From assembly GCA_017882185.1 (NCBI GenBank), contig JADGQA010000009.1, forward strand, positions 1 through 34,801: a stretch of DNA of 34,801 nt, given 5' to 3'. The translations under genes were made by a program, and so were the position numbers. Shown piece after piece: positions 1 to 7,387 of the stretch. The notes below the pieces were generated by a model that saw only the letters and a list, made by a program, of their open reading frames with translations, did not search any database and was not told where the DNA came from. Numbering within the stretch: the first letter of the stretch is position 1; each line of letters begins with the position of its first letter. This DNA comes from Bacteroidota bacterium (GTDB taxonomy: Bacteria > Bacteroidota > Ignavibacteria > UBA10030).

Positions 1-634
1 AAGTTCAAATCGTCGAAACCATCCGATGGGGTGGAAAGACAAGTCATTTTGTAGTCGAAGTCTGATGAAACCAATCTTGATGATTTGAGACAGAAAGAGA
101 TCCGGCGTTATGCCCGATTCGCAGCAAACCTCGTTGCTCAGAAGGGCAATCGGTCTAACAAAGTCACATCCGACTGAATAGCTCCGTGAAAGGCTTCATT
201 CTTTTCAAGGTGGAAATGTTGCTTGGATTCTTTTTTTGTAAAATAGCATCTTGTCCGCCATCACGTCAGCGTTTTTCCAAAACATGCGAACGGGAATCGA
301 GCCATCGATTTCTTGTAAGTTTCGCCATCTTGATTTCAATTTTCTCAACGATGAGAACCCGTTACACAAGGAATGTTATTTGCGTAAACACTTGAGCAAC
401 ATCGAGGTGAAATCGGCGTATAGCTTGAGTGAATTTTGTCGTGTGCCATTACCCTGAGGTTTCAGTGAATAAGGCGTTTTGGATGTAGAAGTTGTTGTGT
501 CGTCAATGAGAGACGACCGAAGAAGAAGATTTGATCCATAACGAAGTGGCGAGGTGAAGGCCAAGGTAGCTTTTCACCGCGCCATTTTGTGTTTCGTGAC
601 GGCGAGTATGGATTAGACTGCAAGGAACGAGACA
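1..634. other. Stretch without a convincing gene
   Basis: No reading frame here has a plausible start, ribosome binding site and protein-like composition together. The open frames between 186 and 564 on both strands are rich in Arg, Ser, Cys and Phe and look non-coding. Positions 3-62 (frame 3) and 55-177 (frame 1) read like protein on the + strand but are separated by a stop and a frame change, so they may be the decayed end of a gene lying to the left. No promoter or terminator could be defined. Confidence 0.5.
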
Positions 635-808
635 ATGAGATTGATCGTCACGCATGGAGTACTACTTGTGTCATTCGTATTGCTTCCGCACAATAAGACG
701 TTTTGTCAGAATTCTTGGACCCTGCGACAGGAACCGTATTACAGTACGCCGGGTGCGAGCATCCGGGTCAACGATTTTCACCACAGGGACATGAAATGTT
801 TCACTTGA
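635..808 (+). CDS. Small secreted protein of 57 residues, function unknown
   Basis: I do not recognise this short ORF. It starts at ATG 635, with AAGGAA at 622-627 giving a well-spaced ribosome binding site, and stops with TGA at 806-808. The first 25 residues look like an export signal: a basic MR start, the hydrophobic stretch VLLVSFVLL and a polar end before FCQ. The 32 remaining residues contain WTLRQEPYY and are polar. It ends 14 bases before the likely start of the DUF2807 lipoprotein gene, so the two could be co-transcribed. The mature part is very short, so it may be the truncated front of a once longer exported protein. Existence as an expressed gene is inferred only from the start signals. 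Confidence 0.4.
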   Translation: MRLIVTHGVLLVSFVLLPHNKTFCQNSWTLRQEPYYSTPGASIRVNDFHHRDMKCFT

Positions 809-822
809 TGAAAGGAATGCAC

Positions 823-1509
823 ATGCATACTTCCCGTAGTAAGAATCTTCTCTTTTTTGGAATGTCATTCGTTGTTGCCTTCATGTTTGGCTGCGCGAAA
901 GACGACACTGTTGTGAACAACAACCAGATTATTGGTTCAGGCAGGATCGTCTCGCAAGTTCGGACTATCGGCACATTCAGCGGAATTCAGGTGACAAACT
1001 TTGCAAAAGTCATCATCACGCAAGATACGGTCGAACAGCTTCGCATTGAGTCAGACGACAATATCATCGATCACGTGTTGACCTCTGTGAATGGGGGTAT
1101 CCTCATGGTTGGGCTGGACAATGGCTCGTACAACAATGTCACGGTCAATGTCTATACTTCGATGAAAACCATCAAGCGCCTGGAGTCTGTCGGGACGGCT
1201 GAATTCTCGACAACAAATCCCATTCAGACCGATTCCATCCTTTGTAGAATTACAGGAGCCGGAACCATCACTCTGGTCGGGACTGCAACGTTTGAGCAAG
1301 TGGAGATCATTGGGGCGGGGAGCATACACAATTTCGATCTCGTCGCTACGCGCTGCGTAACCACTATTTCGGGTTCCGGGACAATCGAAGTGAATGTGAC
1401 TTCCAGGCTCGATGCAATCATCGCCGGTACCGGGTCCATTGTGTACGCTGGCAATCCGCAGACGGTGCAACAATTGGTTTCGGGTGTAGGGAGTATCCGG
1501 CCGCGATGA
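823..1509 (+). CDS. DUF2807 (head GIN domain) lipoprotein
   Basis: Predicted envelope lipoprotein of 228 residues. The N-terminus has a basic start, a hydrophobic core and the lipobox FMFGC with Cys24, followed by Ala-Lys-Asp. The rest is a repetitive beta structure typical of DUF2807: the opening phrase GTFSGIQVTNFAKVII, a conserved glycine-rich strand pattern (GAGTITL, GAGSIHNF, GSGTIEV, GTGSIVY) and a closing GVGSIRPR. Such right-handed beta-solenoid proteins are common and uncharacterised in Bacteroidota. I prefer ATG 823 because AAAGGA lies six bases upstream (811-816) and this start puts the signal peptide at the N-terminus. A longer TTG start at 703 would add residues that precede the signal and overlap the small ORF. 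An inverted repeat follows at 1546-1570. Confidence 0.82.
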   Translation: MHTSRSKNLLFFGMSFVVAFMFGCAKDDTVVNNNQIIGSGRIVSQVRTIGTFSGIQVTNFAKVIITQDTVEQLRIESDDNIIDHVLTSVNGGILMVGLDNGSYNNVTVNVYTSMKTIKRLESVGTAEFSTTNPIQTDSILCRITGAGTITLVGTATFEQVEIIGAGSIHNFDLVATRCVTTISGSGTIEVNVTSRLDAIIAGTGSIVYAGNPQTVQQLVSGVGSIRPR

Positions 1510-1545
1510 CGGAGAGTAAACGCATCAATTAGAGGATCTGACCCC

Positions 1546-1570
1546 GGCTCAGCGGTCTACCGGCTGAGCC
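1546..1570. repeat. Inverted repeat between two genes
   Basis: GGCTCAGCGG and CCGGCTGAGCC can pair around a TCTA loop with one bulged base. No U-run follows on either strand, so it is not a standard intrinsic terminator. It lies between the DUF2807 gene and the GNAT gene and may separate their transcripts or act as an mRNA-stabilising hairpin. Confidence 0.5.
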
Positions 1571-1616
1571 CCTGTGGCCACCATCGAGGTGATTGTTCGT
1601 TATTCAAGGAGTGCGC

Positions 1617-2135
1617 TTGTCTGATATACTTTTCCACAGAGAAATCCCGGAAGACTTAGATACAGTCCGGAACGTCAATATGCTTGCATTTGGACAGTCG
1701 ACAGAAGGAGACATCGTCGATGTGATCCGATTGTCGTGTCCGGAAGCAATTTCATTCGTTGCTGTCGAGGGCGAATGTGTCGTTGGCCATATTCTTTTCA
1801 CGCCGGTCACAATCGACGGATCGTCCATTGCGGGTGGAATGGGACTCGCTCCCATGTCCGTCCTACCCGAGAAGCAACAACTCGGGATCGGATCCAATCT
1901 TGTCTACGCCGGTCTCGATCAATTTCGCAAAGCGGATTGCCCTTTCGTTATTGTCCTTGGCCATCCCGGATATTACCCACGGTTTGGGTTTAAACCTGCA
2001 TCGCAATATGGAATGTCCTGTCAATGGACCGGTGTGCCCGACGAGGCGTTCATGATTCTAGTTCTCAAGGAAGAGGTCCTCAAGGGCATCCAAGGCATCA
2101 TTCGATACCGGACTGAGTTTGACGTCGGATTGTGA
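1617..2135 (+). CDS. GNAT family N-acetyltransferase
   Basis: Probable cytoplasmic acetyl-CoA-dependent N-acetyltransferase of 172 residues, related to the YhbS group. The N-terminal phrase REIPEDLDTVRNVNMLAFGQ is typical of these proteins. The segment VLPEKQQLGIGSNLV carries the acetyl-CoA pyrophosphate-binding pattern (Q-x-x-G-x-G), and GHPGYYPRFGFKPA matches the conserved C-terminal YYxRFGF motif of YhbS-like enzymes. The substrate cannot be told from sequence. TTG 1617 is preferred because AAGGAG (1606-1611) lies five bases before it, and the conserved N-terminus begins just after. The longer TTG at 1593 has poorer spacing. Downstream is a strong terminator. Confidence 0.85.
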   Translation: MSDILFHREIPEDLDTVRNVNMLAFGQSTEGDIVDVIRLSCPEAISFVAVEGECVVGHILFTPVTIDGSSIAGGMGLAPMSVLPEKQQLGIGSNLVYAGLDQFRKADCPFVIVLGHPGYYPRFGFKPASQYGMSCQWTGVPDEAFMILVLKEEVLKGIQGIIRYRTEFDVGL

Positions 2136-2187
2136 CTCGGAAAACTTTACTGAGGTTTGCCCGGACGCTAGACCTTGTCGATCATAG

Positions 2188-2217
2188 AAAAGCCCGAACG
2201 TTCTGTTCGGGCTTTTT
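2188..2217. terminator. Bidirectional rho-independent terminator
   Basis: AAAAGCCCGAAC (2188-2199) pairs perfectly with GTTCGGGCTTTT around a five-base loop and is followed by T residues. The A-run on the left gives a T-run on the opposite strand. It sits between the convergent GNAT gene (ends 2135) and TPR gene (ends 2256) and should serve both. Confidence 0.9.
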
Positions 2218-2255
2218 CATAATCCTACGTTCTTGACGCGCTTGAGGATCGGACG

Positions 2256-3398
2256 CTATCCCTGTTGCTTCTTCAATTGTTCCAGTTCTGCGATTCGCTT
2301 TTCGAATCGATCCATTTCCGCGGGCTTGTTGATACAGAGCATTCGGTACGCTTTGATCGCGTCGTCGTACCAGCCTTGCTTCGCATAAATTTCGGCTAGC
2401 GTTGGAGTGACAAAACCGGTACTTGCGGGGGTGTCCGTTTCGCTTGCAGGGATCGTCTCTTTCGTCGAGAGATTGATGACGGGTGTGATTTTCTTTGCCG
2501 ACTGAAGTTTCTCTGCAAGGTTTTCAATCGTTTCACTCGACGTACTTCTGGGTTCCTCTTGCGTTGACGCCTGACCGGGCGGTGCTGTGTTCAAATATTC
2601 TTCAAGCGTCATCGTGTTTGCACCGCCGCCGAGCTCATCGCGCATCCGCGCGGCATAGACCTCAAATGTTTCTTCTCCGGGTACAACAGCCGGCCCTTCT
2701 TGCGATTGGAAGGGAAAATCGAAAATGCTTGCTGATTGAGATTCACCGCCGGTCGAAAATCCTTCGGGGATCGTTTGTGGTTCCGGCTGACCCGGGAATC
2801 CATCGAACGGATTTGGACTGCTTTCCGCAGTAGGCGTCTCCGTCGGCGGCGCATTTTCGGTGCCCGATCCACTTCCGAAACCAAACGGGTCATCAACAAC
2901 TTCCGGGGTTTGTCCGACCGCCTCAAACAGATTTACGGGCTCTTTTGGCTCGGGCATCTCTGGCACAGCTGTCGGCGGTGCAAAGTCTTCCGGAGGAGCT
3001 GGCTCAACGACCGTGGCGGTCGATGCACTTGCTTCCTCGGCTGGAGAGGACGCAGCCGACTCACCACCAGATGATGCCAGAGTCTCTCCTTCCCCGGGTT
3101 GAATGTTCGAAAGGATGAATGCAACCGTTTCATTTGCAGGCAGGAAATCTCCGACGATCTCGAACTCCCGCCGCGCTTCTGCATTCATTTTAAGAGCAAG
3201 AAGCGCTTTCCCCTTGATCAGGTGGCCGGTGGTGTAGTGTGGAAACACGGCAAGTCCTTCATCACACAAGCGCAACGCTTCTTTTGCCTTTCCCTCTTGA
3301 ACGTAGAAGCTCGCAAGCTGGGCAAAGAGAGGCGATTTTCCGCCGCCCCCTACCTTCTTTTCGAGTGACGCTATCTTCTTTTGTTGGACTTCAGCCAT
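2256..3398 (-). CDS. TPR-repeat protein with long acidic Pro-rich linker
   Basis: Protein of 380 residues with no signal peptide. Residues about 15-95 form tetratricopeptide-like helices (LFAQLASFYVQEGKAKEALRL and a following helix pair ending in ETVAFILSN). Residues about 100-335 are low-complexity, rich in Pro, Glu, Ser, Thr and Ala, and are probably disordered. The C-terminus returns to a TPR motif (PTLAEIYAKQGWYDDAIKAY) followed by a charged helix. The likely role is scaffolding or protein interaction. It is the last gene of the leftward cluster, starting six bases after the glycosyltransferase stop, so it is probably translated from the same message. A partner could be the membrane glycosyltransferase, but that is only inferred from adjacency. 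Confidence 0.75.
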   Translation of the reverse strand: MAEVQQKKIASLEKKVGGGGKSPLFAQLASFYVQEGKAKEALRLCDEGLAVFPHYTTGHLIKGKALLALKMNAEARREFEIVGDFLPANETVAFILSNIQPGEGETLASSGGESAASSPAEEASASTATVVEPAPPEDFAPPTAVPEMPEPKEPVNLFEAVGQTPEVVDDPFGFGSGSGTENAPPTETPTAESSPNPFDGFPGQPEPQTIPEGFSTGGESQSASIFDFPFQSQEGPAVVPGEETFEVYAARMRDELGGGANTMTLEEYLNTAPPGQASTQEEPRSTSSETIENLAEKLQSAKKITPVINLSTKETIPASETDTPASTGFVTPTLAEIYAKQGWYDDAIKAYRMLCINKPAEMDRFEKRIAELEQLKKQQG

Positions 3399-3404
3399 AC
3401 CCTA

Positions 3405-4922
3405 TCAAAGTTGGCGCAATTTTCGTGCGTCGAGTGCGTTCTTGATCGACAACAACGAAACGAAGAAGAATCCGAGAAAATACAGCAGTTGGAACGGCAC
3501 CGCTGCAAATTGCATATAATATAATGAAGAAATTACGCCGAAGAAGCAATAGACTGCAAGCACCATCTCGACGATGGAAACCCAGCCGATTTTCAGTCCG
3601 ACGTATTTCTTGCCCGCCCAGGAATCTTTTTTTGTATTGATTGCATATTTTGGTGTTCGAATGAATTCGCTTTTCCGTTTGAACAATCCTTCGAAGACTG
3701 CCCGCGAGTTATTGACGGCGAACCCCATGCTCCCCGCCATGAAAAGCGGAAAGAGAAGAATCCTTCGCCGCCAATCCGTGTACACCGCCTTTTGAGAGTA
3801 CAAATAGAACAGAAACGATCCGACAAAGGCCAGGACAAACACAGACATCATGGCGAAGTAGAGGTCGTGTCCCCCTTGTTGCTTGATGAACATGAGCGGT
3901 ACGTTGAGAATGCCGGCCAGCAAGATGAACGGAAACACAATATTGTTCGTCAGGTGAAACGTGGAATGAATTTTGACGCGCAACGGTATATTGGATTTCC
4001 ATACCTCCGGAAGGATCTTGCGAGCCGTCTCGATCGCACCTTTTGTCCATCTGAATTGTTGCGACTTGAGCGCATTCACTTCGGCCGGGAGTTCTGCAGG
4101 CGAAGTGACATCATTCAAGTATTTGAACTTCCAACCCTTCAACTGAGCGCGATAACTCAAATCAAGGTCTTCTGTAAGAGTGTCGGAATGCCAGTTTCCA
4201 GCATCCAGGATTGCCGCTTTGCGCCAGATACCCCCCGTGCCGTTGAAGTTGATGAAAAATCCCGCCTTGTTCCTCACATCCTGTTCAATCACAAAATGTC
4301 CATCAAGTGCAAATGCCTGAGTGCGCGTAAGGAGAGAATACTCACTGTTCAAATGTTCCCACCTTGTCTGGACCAACCCCACGTTCGGATTGGTATAGAA
4401 ATACGGGATGGTTTTTTGCAGAAATTCCTGCCTCGGTACAAAATCGGCATCGAAGATGGCAATGAATTCTCCGCGTGCTGTTGCGAGACCATTCTTGAGA
4501 GCACCCGCTTTGTAGCCGGTCCGGTCAATACGGTGTATGTGCTTGACGTCGTAGCCGAGTTCACAATAATGCTTGACCGCCTTTTCGACGACCTGGTAGG
4601 TCTCATCGGTCGAATCATCAAGAACCTGAATTTCCAGTTTCTCCTTGGGATAATCCAGCGCGCAGACGGAGTCGATCAACCTGTCGACCACATATAGCTC
4701 ATTAAACACGGGGAGCTGAACGGTGACCACCGGTTCAACGGTGAATGGGGGAACCACCTCTTCGATATGCCGCTGTTTGAGGTAGTGAAAAACCATCACA
4801 AAGCCGTGTGCCCCGAACGCAAAGAGAATGAGAAGACAAATGAAATAGAGATACATGACGAAATCGGAGAAAAAAGCGTTCTGGACGATTTCCTGGCGAA
4901 AGAAAAAAGCTGCTATGATCAT
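3405..4922 (-). CDS. Processive family 2 glycosyltransferase, membrane-bound
   Basis: Integral membrane glycosyltransferase of 505 residues resembling CslA/BcsA-type polysaccharide synthases. One N-terminal membrane span (about residues 20-45) precedes the GT2 domain. The visible catalytic set is complete: DDSTDET near residue 101, DAD near 157, TEDLD near 250 (ED acts as the base region) and QQFRW near 288, the QxxRW signature of processive enzymes. Four or more membrane spans follow (from about 330), then a short basic tail ending ARKLRQL. It should extend a polysaccharide from a nucleotide sugar at the inner membrane; the sugar cannot be assigned. It begins seven bases after the lptE stop, consistent with one operon for envelope or exopolysaccharide work. 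A BcsA-like PilZ domain is absent. Confidence 0.85.
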   Translation of the reverse strand: MIIAAFFFRQEIVQNAFFSDFVMYLYFICLLILFAFGAHGFVMVFHYLKQRHIEEVVPPFTVEPVVTVQLPVFNELYVVDRLIDSVCALDYPKEKLEIQVLDDSTDETYQVVEKAVKHYCELGYDVKHIHRIDRTGYKAGALKNGLATARGEFIAIFDADFVPRQEFLQKTIPYFYTNPNVGLVQTRWEHLNSEYSLLTRTQAFALDGHFVIEQDVRNKAGFFINFNGTGGIWRKAAILDAGNWHSDTLTEDLDLSYRAQLKGWKFKYLNDVTSPAELPAEVNALKSQQFRWTKGAIETARKILPEVWKSNIPLRVKIHSTFHLTNNIVFPFILLAGILNVPLMFIKQQGGHDLYFAMMSVFVLAFVGSFLFYLYSQKAVYTDWRRRILLFPLFMAGSMGFAVNNSRAVFEGLFKRKSEFIRTPKYAINTKKDSWAGKKYVGLKIGWVSIVEMVLAVYCFFGVISSLYYMQFAAVPFQLLYFLGFFFVSLLSIKNALDARKLRQL

Positions 4923-4929
4923 AGTTGTC

Positions 4930-5478
4930 TTACCATCCTGCTACTGTTTCGTTAAGTATATCTTCTGTGAGTTTTCGCACTGCTTCGTTGATACCGTCGT
5001 TTCGTTGTGTCAAGCCGCCTCCCGACGCATAATCTCCCCAATTGCTGAAATCTTTTTCCCAAACCTTTTTCCGAAGTTTCAGATCTTCAAACGTTGCGCG
5101 CACGGTGACGGTGATTCGTCGTGCTGCAACCTGCTCGCCTCCCTGAACGACGGACGGCGCATCCTTCACGTCGACGATCACGCCTTCCAACATCGAGTCA
5201 GCCGTATTCCGATCGGCAATCTGCAATGTGTTATCATTGGTGAACCGGTCCACGAGCTGCTGTGTAAGATTGTCCCGTAGCGCCGGATCTCCATAACCGC
5301 TTTGGTCCTGAACAAGCGGTATTGCGACCGTTTTGAGATGAGCCGGGACCGACCCTCCTTTGAACGAGTATGTGCAGCCGGAAAAAAAGTGAACAATCAC
5401 CAGGAGCACTAGAGGAAAAGCCGGATGGCACACCTTTGTTCGATTGTTTTCAATTCTTTCCTCTTTCACTCGTTCCAT
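4930..5478 (-). CDS. lptE: LptE-type LPS assembly lipoprotein
   Basis: Outer-membrane lipoprotein of 182 residues, matching the LptE family that plugs the LptD barrel and helps deliver lipopolysaccharide to the cell surface. A long polar N-terminus leads to a hydrophobic stretch and the lipobox FFSGC (Cys35). The sequence after it, TYSFKGGSVPAHLKTVAIP, is the characteristic LptE start, with a conserved C-terminal helix ending RKLTEDILNETVAGW. I chose ATG 5478; the TTG six bases upstream has no clear advantage. The gene follows the sigma-54-type regulator closely and precedes the glycosyltransferase. The C-terminal half contains the expected alternating strands (ARRITVTVRATFEDL). Assignment rests on motif and neighbourhood, not on an alignment. 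Confidence 0.82.
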   Translation of the reverse strand: MERVKEERIENNRTKVCHPAFPLVLLVIVHFFSGCTYSFKGGSVPAHLKTVAIPLVQDQSGYGDPALRDNLTQQLVDRFTNDNTLQIADRNTADSMLEGVIVDVKDAPSVVQGGEQVAARRITVTVRATFEDLKLRKKVWEKDFSNWGDYASGGGLTQRNDGINEAVRKLTEDILNETVAGW

Positions 5479-5500
5479 TTCCAATTTTGCTTTTTCCCTG

Positions 5501-6631
5501 TTACTTGCTCCACTCCCCGAGCTTTAAGTCTTTGATCTTTCGGTAGAGCGTTCGCTCGCTAATGTTCAGTTCCTTCGCAGCGAGTCTTCGATTACCCCGA
5601 TGGCGTTCGAGAGAGTTTCGTATCATCCTTCGCTCCATCTCGTCAAGTGAAAGACCGCCGTTCACTTCAACCACTTCTTTGTGCCCGTTGTTGCCGGTTG
5701 TCGATGGCGTCCGTTGTTCAATAATGTCTTTAAGCTCAATGATATTTGTCCTGAGGTCAAGGAGAGCACGATAGATGAGTTCCCGCTCAGCTTGTTCGAC
5801 TGTCTTGTTGGAACGGACGGGGAGATTGCGTTCTGCAGACTCAACACGTTGCGGATGCAGGTATTTGCGAACATCGTCTCCGGTGATCGTTCTGCCGTTT
5901 TCAAGGACAACCATGCTCTCGAGCACGTTCCGTAATTCCCTCACGTTCCCGGGCCAGTCATAATTGAGGAGCACCTCGGTCGCCTCATCGGTGAATCCCT
6001 GGAATGTTATGTGATTCTTGTCCGTGAACTCCTTGATAACGTGGTCAACGAGCAGCGGAATGTCTTCTTTGCGGTTCCGCAGCGGCGGAACATAAATATT
6101 GACCGAACGTAATCTGAAATACAAATCAGCTCTGAACCGTTTCTGTTGGACTTCGTGTTCGAGATTCTTGTTCGTCGCCGCGATGACGCGGACATCTGCC
6201 TTGCGGGGAACCGAAGCGCCGACGCGCATGAACTCACCGTTTTCCAGCACCCGAAGAAGCTTCACCTGCGTTCCGAGCGGGGTTTCGCCAATTTCATCGA
6301 GAAAGATCGTTCCACCATCCGCAATTTCAAAGTACCCCTTCCTCGTGTCCATCGCGCTGGTAAATGAGCCTTTCTCGTGTCCAAACAGCTCACTTTCTAT
6401 AAGTCCTTCCGGAATTGCGCCACAGTTGACGGTGACAAGAGCCTTATTTGAACGTTTGCTCGCCGCGTGAAGTGCATTCATGATCACTTCTTTGCCGACG
6501 CCGCTTTCGCCCGAAATAAGCACGGTGATGTCGGTTGGCGCGACCTGGCGGACGACGTCGACTATCTCCTGTATTTCCGGAGACTGACCGACGATCCCGT
6601 AATCTTGCTGGAATTGCTCTCTGTCCGTCAT
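5501..6631 (-). CDS. Sigma-54-type AAA+ transcriptional activator with Fis-type HTH
   Basis: Transcription regulator of 376 residues with no receiver or GAF domain, only a very short N-terminal tail. The AAA+ core has Walker A GESGVGKE (41-48), an activator loop region FGHEKGSFTSA (84-93 for the last residues), Walker B GGTIFLDEIGE, and the sensor/arginine region RFRADLYFRL. The C-terminal helix-turn-helix reads GNRRLAAKELNISERTLYRK, a Fis-type DNA-binding domain. The loop that contacts sigma-54 is normally GAFTGA; here it is GSFTSA (88-93), so sigma-54 contact may be altered. Homologues between miaB and lptE are common in Bacteroidota. Its targets are not visible here. Without a sensory domain its activity may depend on its level or on a partner protein. 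Confidence 0.88.
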   Translation of the reverse strand: MTDREQFQQDYGIVGQSPEIQEIVDVVRQVAPTDITVLISGESGVGKEVIMNALHAASKRSNKALVTVNCGAIPEGLIESELFGHEKGSFTSAMDTRKGYFEIADGGTIFLDEIGETPLGTQVKLLRVLENGEFMRVGASVPRKADVRVIAATNKNLEHEVQQKRFRADLYFRLRSVNIYVPPLRNRKEDIPLLVDHVIKEFTDKNHITFQGFTDEATEVLLNYDWPGNVRELRNVLESMVVLENGRTITGDDVRKYLHPQRVESAERNLPVRSNKTVEQAERELIYRALLDLRTNIIELKDIIEQRTPSTTGNNGHKEVVEVNGGLSLDEMERRMIRNSLERHRGNRRLAAKELNISERTLYRKIKDLKLGEWSK

Positions 6632-6643
6632 ATTCCGACCCGA

Positions 6644-7354
6644 TTAGCGGGCCACAACGATCGACTCCAGGGTGAATTTCTTCTTGATCTCTGCACCGAA
6701 CCGCCTCGCATCATCCTGATTTTGAAATTCTCCAACCCATACTTTGTGGAGCTTTTTACCGTTTGTGACCATCGTGAAAATATTGGAAGAGTATCCTTTT
6801 CCTTCAAAGAAACTCTTCAATTCCTCCGCTCTCTGCAATGTGGAAAATGCGCCAACCTGAACAGTGAAGCTCGTCGAAAATTTCTGGACCGTGCTCTTCG
6901 GCTTAACGATGTCGGCGATTTGTGTTGATGTATCTTTTACGGTCTCTTTGGACGCCGAGGACTGGTCAACCGCATAGGCAGAATAGGGATAGTCCTGCTT
7001 CAACTGGGCCATTTTTTGATCTGCAGTTTTGTACAGACCGATCGAATAGTAGTATTGATAGAGCTTGTACAATGCATCATCCGCCCATTCACTTTTTGGG
7101 AAGTTGTCGACGATGCTCTGGAAGAGCTTCGCTGCTTCTGTTCCATCGGTCGTGAGCACCCCCTGCAAATACATCACTCCGGGATTGTTCTGATAATTCG
7201 TTAACAATGTCGGCAGCTCGGCCTTGACTTGTTCCACTTGTCCCTTCTCGATCATCTCGAGCCTCTTCTGTATGTCGGGACCGCCGGACTGGCCGAACGC
7301 AGGTACGACCATCCAGAGGAGGAGTACAATCGCAGAATATTCTCTGATTCTCAT
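6644..7354 (-). CDS. Exported SPOR-domain protein with TPR-like region
   Basis: Periplasmic or envelope protein of 236 residues. A signal peptide (hydrophobic AIVLLLWMVVPAFG, cleavage near Gln) is followed by helical TPR-like repeats, about residues 25-130 (EAAKLFQSIVDNFPKSEWAD and DDALYKLYQYY). A Ser/Thr-rich linker leads to a C-terminal SPOR domain from about residue 160, with the typical opening FTVQVGAFSTLQRAEELKSF and a closing VWVGEFQNQDDARRF. SPOR domains bind denuded peptidoglycan strands. ATG 7354 is preferred over the TTG at 7360 because a perfect AAGGAGG (7361-7367 on the plus strand as CCTCCTT) sits six bases before it. It lies between miaB and the sigma-54-type regulator, an unusual insertion in that otherwise conserved order. 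Confidence 0.85.
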   Translation of the reverse strand: MRIREYSAIVLLLWMVVPAFGQSGGPDIQKRLEMIEKGQVEQVKAELPTLLTNYQNNPGVMYLQGVLTTDGTEAAKLFQSIVDNFPKSEWADDALYKLYQYYYSIGLYKTADQKMAQLKQDYPYSAYAVDQSSASKETVKDTSTQIADIVKPKSTVQKFSTSFTVQVGAFSTLQRAEELKSFFEGKGYSSNIFTMVTNGKKLHKVWVGEFQNQDDARRFGAEIKKKFTLESIVVAR

Positions 7355-7387
7355 AGTCAACCTCCTTAACCGTTCTGAAAAGCACGA

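Noticed and set aside
703-822. TTG start at 703 for the DUF2807 gene
   Set aside because: It would put 40 residues before the signal peptide and overlap the small ORF; AAAGGA supports ATG 823.
3792-4697. 301-residue frame opposite the glycosyltransferase
   Set aside because: Antisense shadow of a gene with complete GT2 motifs; its composition is not protein-like.
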